DNA of 64,000 nt from Solen grandis (lineage: Eukaryota; Mollusca; Bivalvia; Adapedonta; Solenidae): assembly GCA_021229015.1 (NCBI GenBank), contig CM037782.1, forward strand, positions 63,302,108 to 63,366,107, in the 5' to 3' direction. The position numbers and the translations under genes are program-made. A model generated the notes under the pieces. It did no database searches and had not been told where the DNA came from. It worked only from the letters and a program-made list of their open reading frames with translations. Positions 39,901 through 48,900 of the stretch are shown here, piece by piece. Position 1 is the stretch's first letter, and every line of letters starts with the position of its first letter.

Positions 39901-42900
39901 ACAATATTTCTGGACTTTATGTTATGATTTGTTGACTTATAGTTATCGTAATCTATTAATGGATTAATCACAAGATTAAAATCACCACATATAATAAAAC
40001 TACTGTTATCATCAAAAGTATCAATATTTCTTAATATTCTATTATAAAAACTTGGATCATCTTTATTTGGAGCATAAATATTTATTAAAATAAATTTTGT
40101 ATCACAAAATAATAATTCTATCATAATAAAATTTCCATTATCATCTTTTAATGTATTTGTGATTTTTATGTCTAATTGTTTTCTGAATAAAATTGCCACA
40201 CCTTTTGCATTTGATTTTCCATGGCTAAAATAACAATCCCCATCCCATCATGCTCATTAAGACTTGTTTTGAGTAGAGTGTTTTATAAATATCTGCTGTA
40301 AGTTATGATCTGTTCGTCCGTATGGCTCTTAAGACGGCGCGCTTGATTACAATGCTGTTTACTCTGCTGATTTTATGATAATGATCATATAACCATTTCT
40401 TCATTCTCCATTACTTTTAATTCCTATCATAGTCACATATCTTTTTTCTAAAGATTTTTTTTTCTAATTGTTTTGAAAATGTTCACATGTTCTTAAATGC
40501 ATATATGCATCCAACTTGACTTTAACCCTTTCCCTCATAGAGGATACCATGAAAAGACCTATGCGAACAGCATAAAACCAGATCAGCCTGCGAGTAACTT
40601 GCAGGCTGATCAGATTTTATCTGTTTGCTGTTCCTCAGTGGTCTGGAAATGAGGATCTTACAATTAAATTTGGTAAGGTTTAACTGTGGTTTTCTGCAGA
40701 TCAGGCTTCATGTGATACCTATTGAGTGCGTCAAAATGAGTCTATATGAGGGAAAGGGTTAAACAGGATAATACTGGTATAATGGATTACATGGCATGTA
40801 ACATTAGTTACTGTTACTTTGGTGAAATAGTTTAAAGAATTTAGCACTGTAGGATTTGTAAGATTTTACCAAAGTTAAGAAAATCTTTAGATGATAGGTG
40901 TATACAACCCTTGATCAGTCTGTCTAGTTTTATACTGGCCACTTTCTTGTGTGATTAAAAAACTATTTCTAAGACACAGTGACACTTATTTACATAAAAA
41001 CTCATCTTTAGAAAGTTTCATAAAATGGAAGAGTTTTAAATCTTTATCACTTGAAGTGGAATAGAAATTTTATTATAAGTTATTATAAGCAAAGAAAACA
41101 TGAAAGACATTGTGTTGTATTTGAACTTATTTCTTTTTAAGTCTGTCTTGAAACAAGTTCTTATAACTTATACAAATCACTTTCAGTGTTTCCTAGGTTG
41201 GACCAGTACATGTACTTAATACCCAGGAAGGCCATGAAAGATTCTTGACCTCAGAGAATACCCAAAATCTTTGTATCTACAATCATGTATGCTTCATCTT
41301 GACCCTGGCTCCCATAGGTTGGCATCAGCTGCCAGATTATATTTTTAAATTTTAACCCAATAACTCATGAATATTCATGTAAAAAGTTTATGAAATGAGA
41401 GCTTTAGAGAACTTTCAATGGTATATCAAACAAAGGATTTTTCTTTGCCATGCAGACTATATATTATCTGAGCTTCGATATTGTATTCATAAACAGAGGA
41501 AACCCTGATCAAACAGCTCACGGGAGGAGCTATCTGATCTGGGTCTTCTCTGTTTACCAATGCGTTAAAATCACCATCTATTTGGTAAAAGGGTTGATAA
41601 ATCACATTTCTTTCATAGAAAAATAAGAAGCCACAAATGTACAACCATTTGATAAAATATGGCAACTCAAAGAAAAAGTCTCAAATGACCGCCTGTACAG
41701 ATGAGTTTGCGAAACAGTTAGAGGAGGAATATGGTCGACAAGAGGTCAAGGTCAAAATGGAGATCGATGAGGAAGACAAGGACCGCCTAGAGGTAGGTAA
41801 AAGTCCATGCTGGGGAAAGTGACAGTGAGTGATGTTTTAGTCTTGTAAAAGATGTACTAGTTATTCCCCTACTGGTTCACCAGGGGAGACTATAAGTTTG
41901 CCCTGTCTGTCTGTCATTCCCTCCATCAGCAAAAACTGGATCCTGCGATAATTAGAAAAGTACTTGGAATATTTTTATGAAACTTGTAACATGGATGGGT
42001 GGCAATATGGAGACTATGCACGCCATTTTATTTTGTCCCTTTGTTGGGAAATGTGGTTGCTATGGCAACAAATAGATTTGAAATATAGCAAAATTAGATC
42101 CTGTGAAAATTCAAAAAGTAATATTTTAATGAAACATGGATAGCAATATGGAGATTATGGACATCATTTTGTTCCTGTGTTGAGAAATATGGTTGTTATA
42201 TCAACAAATAGACTTGAAATATTGCAAAAATATTGATATACTTTTGAAGCCCTATAGATGTCCATTTTAAACTTGATACATGTTTTGAGACTGAAAAGAC
42301 TAGTTCATATGTCATGTCCCATAACTCTTACCTTTGATTTCACAAAGTTATCCCCCTTTTTCACCTTGAACATTTTCTTGAATATTTCTGGAACCTATTG
42401 ATGCATTTGATTGATACTTCATACAAACTTGTAGTTAGCACAATAATTATGTTCCATAACTATTTCCTTTATAGTGACAAAATCATGCCCCTTTATACTT
42501 AGAAAATATAACAAATTGTTTATAGTCTTATATGTTTTTCTCCAATTACTTTTTAACTTATACATAACCTTTACAACTTTAGTCAAGTCTTACAGGTCAC
42601 AAAACATGGCACATTTATAAGTTCTTTGTATTGAAAAAAGTAAATGAATTATCATTGGTAGGAGAATGAAATACTTTCTTTTTTCTCATATACAGTATTC
42701 TCCCCATCATTTGGTGTAAAACAGGGGTCGAGGAGGGCCATCCCCTGCAACACCTTACAGAAACATTATAAACTGTTGCATATATATGTATGTATATATA
42801 TATATAGTACAATACTAAATACAAAACTATTATATGTATGTATGGTATTAAGCTAAATGTTGAAATATTACATGTATATCTATTAAGTGTGAGTGTATTG

Positions 42901-45900
42901 TGTATCCTATCATACAGTGGTCCTATACATTCATCTAATATATTGTTTAAATGAAGTAAGTACAATCCAGTTACATATATGTCAAGTAAATATAAACTGT
43001 ATATGTTATAAGAGGGAAAGAAACAGTGGGAAAATAGAGGATAAATTTCAACAAAGAATAAACGTGTGAAGGGGGGAACATAACAGGAAAAAAAAAGAAA
43101 AACTAGGTGCTGCCTCGGTCATTTAATACTAATAGGTCTTTGTGATTGTTAAAGATACTTGGTTGACATTTCAGTGTATTCAAGTAAGGGGAAAAAAAAT
43201 TAGTTAATCATTATTATATATGGTTTCCATTTTTTTTTTTTTTTTTTTTTTTTTGCAATTTCTGTCATTTAATTAGCCATGACTGAAGACACTGAAATAT
43301 CGCTCAACTATCCTTAAGGTAGTGTCAGTTTTAAATACCAGGATTGATCGCTTGAAACTATTTACAAGTCTAAAACACACAGAAGACTACTATTTCCTTT
43401 ATATTGACAAAATCATGCCCCTTTATACTTAGAAAATATAACAAATTGTTTATTGTCTTGTATGTTTTTCTCCAATTACTTTTTAGCTTATACATAACCT
43501 TTACAACTTAAGTCAAGTCTTACAGGTTACAAATCATCATGCATTTATAAGTTCTTTGTATTGATAAAAGTAAATGAATTATCATTTGTAGGAGAATGAA
43601 ATACAATTAGAAACCTTTTGTGTGTGTGTGTGTGGGGGGGGGGGGTAAATTTCAATATCAAATCTGTTGGGGTGTGGGTAAATATGATCACAAATTAAAT
43701 AGCTGGGAAAAGGGGTAAAAATATGTTCCTGGAATAGCCCTTAATATTTTTGGGGAAGTCAGTGGGCAGGCAGGTGTCATCTCTCTTTGTCTTCACAATA
43801 GCTTTGCATTGCAATATTTTAAAATGACTCAAGATTTTACTTTTTACTTTTTGCCTGTCATAGAGTTCTTTGCAAACTTATTGTACATCTTTTTTTCTTT
43901 TTTTTTTTAATTTATAGAATAATAGTTGAACTCTCATTTTTCTTACAGGAGAGAATGAAAAAGACTTCTGAAGCCCTACAGGAAAAAGTGGCAAATCTGA
44001 AATCACAACAATCAAAAGACCCTGATGGTAATTGCTTTACTACCATGTTAGATCTTTTGTTATTTAGCTGAATTTCTTAATATCTGGCTCTAACTCTACC
44101 TACTATACCCACTAATAGCTCTGAATAATACTAAAGTAGGCACATTTTGTTATTCTTGTTTCTCTCATGAAAATACAACATTGTTATATTCTTGAGTATT
44201 TGGTTAAACAGGAATGCTGGAATGCACTTTTATTTGATTTAAGCATTCATGTTTTCCTTAGTGCTATTAAGTATTGTGAATTAAAATCTGACTTGTTTCG
44301 AAAGACGTTTAATTAATCATATGTAATAACACAATCAGTGCTTATTATGTTTAAGCAGGGTCAAACCAGGTACATGTATCATAATATGCTTGGGAAGCTG
44401 CATTAAGATGAGATTATACACATGAAACAGTAGATAGTCATGACTCAACCACTGCATTGAGTCTTCCATGTTGAAAAGTCGAAATTGTATTCTTTTATAA
44501 TGGTTGTTAAACAAGTTCTCAGAACTGATCATCGTCGGAAAATCCACGTTCACTCAATGCGCTTTGCTTCTTAATCAACCATGAGATATTTGATAAGTAG
44601 AACTTCGTAAGCACGAATTATAAATTAGGCATTTTATTGGATCCGTGGCAGAGTCAGCATGGTGACAGCAGGGATCATTTGACCAATGAAACAGGGCAGG
44701 ATTTTTAAAGTTATATTCGTTCTACCATGTAGAGCTGATGTCATGTTCCTCACCTAAGTGTTGCGGTTTATCTTTTGGGAGCAGTGAGTCCGCTTTTGCT
44801 TTTGTAAATTTCAACGAAGAATATTCAAAATACTATGCATGATTATATTGGTCAGCAAGTAGCTGATTAATATTCATGAAAACAAAGTTTTGCCAGGTTA
44901 AAATCCATGGTATATACAGAAGTGATAAAGGAATTTATACCGTGGATTTTCAGTGATGAGAACTAAAATGAATCACACTAAATGATATAGAGGGCAGCAA
45001 ATGTGCAAAGACATATGAGTACCATACAAGTAGGGCAATCACCGTACCCCCTCTCATGTATATAGTAGGGAATGAAACCTAGGTCACATTGCGTAGCAGA
45101 AAAGGATGCTCCCACTAAAATATTCAGGCAGGTGACTAGTAATGAGTGAGCTCATGCAAAATTAAGGCCATTGGTTTATACTTGTTTATATATTTCTCCG
45201 TTTCACAAAGTAAGATGGATGCTGTATAATAATCATACAGGTTGTCATGTTGTGTCCCATCTCATAGCATTCTGCTTATTATCTTTATATGTCATTGTCT
45301 AAGGCAGTATAATGGGGGGTATAAAATATATTCATTGATAGCAATGGCCCATATTGTGATGACGATATATTTCAGAACCCGAACCAAAAAAGCCAAAATT
45401 ATCCACTGTTGAACGGAAGCCAGACAGCACTCAAGAGGACACAAAGCCAAGGTATGCACTATATATTTATCCCTCTTCAAAATTCCAGGATTGGACCAGA
45501 ACTTTGTGTCCATTTGTCCTATAAAGGGAATTAGTCTAAAGTCTTAGCATATGTGATGAAATGAGCCGAAATTCTTGAATATACTGTATGATCAAAGTAT
45601 TTGACAGATATGTTTATATACATGTATTTACATGAAGGAATAATTAAAAACTTTGAAGACTCTTTGTAACTATTAGATTTTATATGATTTGTGAAAAACT
45701 ATGTAATGCTGTATTTTGCACAATAAGTCACATAAATCTGACTTTGACCCCCACCCACATAGGTCTGAGCAAATAGGAGACATAAATCTGACAGCTTCTG
45801 GAATGAACTGTCTGATCAGGGTCTGTTTGCACAAACAATATTTCAGCTCTAATGCTTTTAAAGTTCAATAAGTTCATGTAAATCAAGTAATAAATTTGTT

Positions 45901-48900
45901 CATGAATATTCATGAGTTCATTTTGATGTTACAGTACCTCAAGGACTGAGCCAAGCAAAGCGTTGCCAAGGCATGATCCCCACCAGAAGCGTCCTGTCCG
46001 TGATCCACATTGGCAAGCTTCCTATCACAGTAATGACCCTCATCGTGACCCTCACCTGACCCTTACCGTGACCCTTACCGTGACCCTTACACGGCCCTCA
46101 CTGACCCTTACAATGACATTTACCACAACCCTCACCGTTACCCACATCGTGACCCTTATCGCGACCCTCACCGTGATCCTTATCGCGACCCCTACTATGA
46201 CCACAATGCCTACAGGGGCAGACATCCCCATGAGGTGGACTTCAGGAGAAGCTACAATGAGCGCTTTGACCCCTACAGACGACCTGAAGAAGATCCCTTT
46301 TATGAAAGGTCAGCTCATGGACACAGTCCAGCACTAAACTCAGGATGAGCTATTAGGATTGATGAATTTCCATTGTCCGCTCATCATCCACAGTAGTTTG
46401 TTTGCACTCTAGCATCTTTATTTCTTAATCAATCATACTCTAAATTTATGACAAAATTAAATGCCATAATCTCTTGGCCACATTCGTTTATGGCTGAAAT
46501 CAGCCAAAGATATCAGGAGTTATTGCCCTTTTAGTAATAGAAAAATGCCAGATTTCACTTAGTTTGCACTCTAGCATCTTAATTTTTTAAGCAATCATCT
46601 TAAACTTTATGACAATGTTTTCAGCTATAATCTCTAGGCACAAGTTGAATACAGCTGATAATGGCTATTTAGGTCATGAGTTATGGCCCTTTAGTTATCA
46701 AAAATCCAAATTTTGCTTTGTTTACACTCCAGCATCTTCCTTACTTAAGGAATCATTTTGAAGTTTCATGACATATGTTCATGGCCATAATCTCTCAGCC
46801 ATGTTTGACCACAGGTATTGTTTGGTTTGTAGAATTGAAAAAACTTTCTGTATTTCTGCATGCATTATGTGTTCAGTACAACTATGCTATAATATAGTAA
46901 CTTGTGCAGGCAATGAAGGCAATATTTCTCAGGTTGGTATCTTCAGGGCCATCTTGGCCTTCTTGTCTTTTCTCCTTGCATGTCAGTAGATTTTTCTGCA
47001 TATGAAATAAAAAACAATAGATTCCCCACAAGCTAAGTCCTCTTGTGCACTCAGGGGTTCTACATTTCTCTCATTTGTAAGTAGCTGGATGTGTCTAAAT
47101 GACTGATTTACTGCTGTGGTGACATTTAAGTTTTAAACAACATTAATATTATAAGGCCTACACAGTCATTCTCTGAGATAGCATTTCTGGACTAAGGATC
47201 TGATTGTTTGAAGTTAAGTCCCTGCTAGGGGCCAGTATCTCTAAACACCAATTGTCCAGGCCAGAAATCAATGGAGGGATTGATTGTAAAGTCTCGTTTC
47301 CCAATTTCAAGACAAATCATTGGGCTGGATCAAAGGTGAGTCATATATCACAATATATAATACAAGGGTTGCTACTCCTGATTGACCAAGATTCATACTC
47401 TCCTTGAAAAAATGCCAATATCAAAGTGGTTTTTGTTGCATGATAATTGCATTTGCATGGATGAAAATGTTGTGATTTTCTGTTACATAAATGTATTCGC
47501 TTGCAATAGGTATTTAAAGATACCATCATAAATGACTCAGATATTGGCATGTTTTAGAGGAGGGTATGAGTCTTGGTCATTTGGGAGTAGTATCCCTTGT
47601 ATTATGTATAGTGATATATGACTCACCTTTTGTGCAAGACCCCTTTGGGGTGGATAGGTTAGTGTGCTCCTTTCGTACTTGAAGTCTTCCTCCACCTGTA
47701 CATTACTGTATGATTTAAAACTCTTAATACAAAAGAAAATTTAGAAGAGAAATGTATAAAGAGTCTGATTATGACTGTAATATTTTCTGCCATCCCAGGC
47801 GCCTACTGGATGAGCGGCATCATCTGGACGCTATGATGATGGAGCGATACCGGCTGACTGACCCGTTACTTGAACGTAAACGTCTTGAAGACATCATCGC
47901 CCGCAAAGAATATCTCGATTCTCTGAAGACAAAAAGGTTGAATGATATTCTAGAGAGGAAGAAGCGACTGGAGGAGTCTGATGTAGACATGCAGCGTCTA
48001 AAGCGGTTTATGGACAGGTAATTGTTGTGTTCATTAATATTGTGCTTGTACTGTAATGGGGAGAGAGGCAATTTATCTGACATGCTTATCTCATTCTTTG
48101 TATTGTTATCGAAGTTAATCTCTGAAATTCATACCCAAGAGCATCTGCTGTTTGCCTTACTTTCAAAGTGTTGAACACTTTTTATGCCCCCACCAAAAAA
48201 AAAAAATGTAATTTTAAATGTGTAACATTATTCTGTACATAAATTTGTTAGTACTTGCCAAGTTTTTATCCTTGTTACTAACAAAGTGAATGGTAGGGGC
48301 ATCTGTGTCCTGTGGACACATATTAGTTTACAAGATAGGTTTGTCCCTTTATACATGATAGATTTGTCCCCCTTTACATGACAGAGATCCAGGAAGGTCA
48401 GCGCAGCCCACCCCTGCAGCTCAGCCCCCCAGGCCTGATGACTACACGGCCAGACCCAGTATGGAGGAACTCATAGCCAGGAGACGAGTGGCAAAACAAA
48501 CAGGCCCATCCACAACCCAACCCAGCCAAGTGTAAGATAACATTAATAATATGGGTTACAGTACAAGCGCTTGAAGACTATCTAGTATGTCATAATGAAT
48601 TAGGCATTCCAAATTTACTGCAGTTAGAAATCAAAATAAACCGTTATTTGTTTTAAAGAAATAAATAAACAGTGAAAATGTAAATTGCAAAAATCATTAT
48701 TAAAAAACGTTGGTTGGAGTTGTGCTACCTACAATTATATCAGTGGATGTGCAGGGTTTATTGTTGATGATGGCTTCATCAGGAAATGTTGGATATCTTC
48801 TAGGAATACAAATTAAAGCAACAGAGCAGATACATTAATGAACATGTATTAGTACGAGTGAAAGGCATTTTTAACAATTGTTACAATTTGCTTGTAAACA

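Larger units (their letters stand above)
36881..40249 (-). mobile_element. 5'-truncated L1/Tx1-like LINE with clear target duplication
   Basis: Poly-T at 36880-36927 is the poly(A) of a minus-strand insertion; the 3' UTR has a CCCCG..CGGGG stem and AATAAA. A 16-bp target duplication flanks it. Coding sequence runs right to the junction at 40249, inside the endonuclease domain, so the 5' part was lost at insertion. It sits antisense between the exons at 36365 and 41619 of the zinc-finger gene. Confidence 0.93.

Noticed and set aside
46009..46337. Thr/Leu-rich protein end (TLTVTLTV) as the true reading of exon 14
   Set aside because: It is the out-of-frame reading of the DP[YH]R repeat after the one-base deficit and does not join the next exon.
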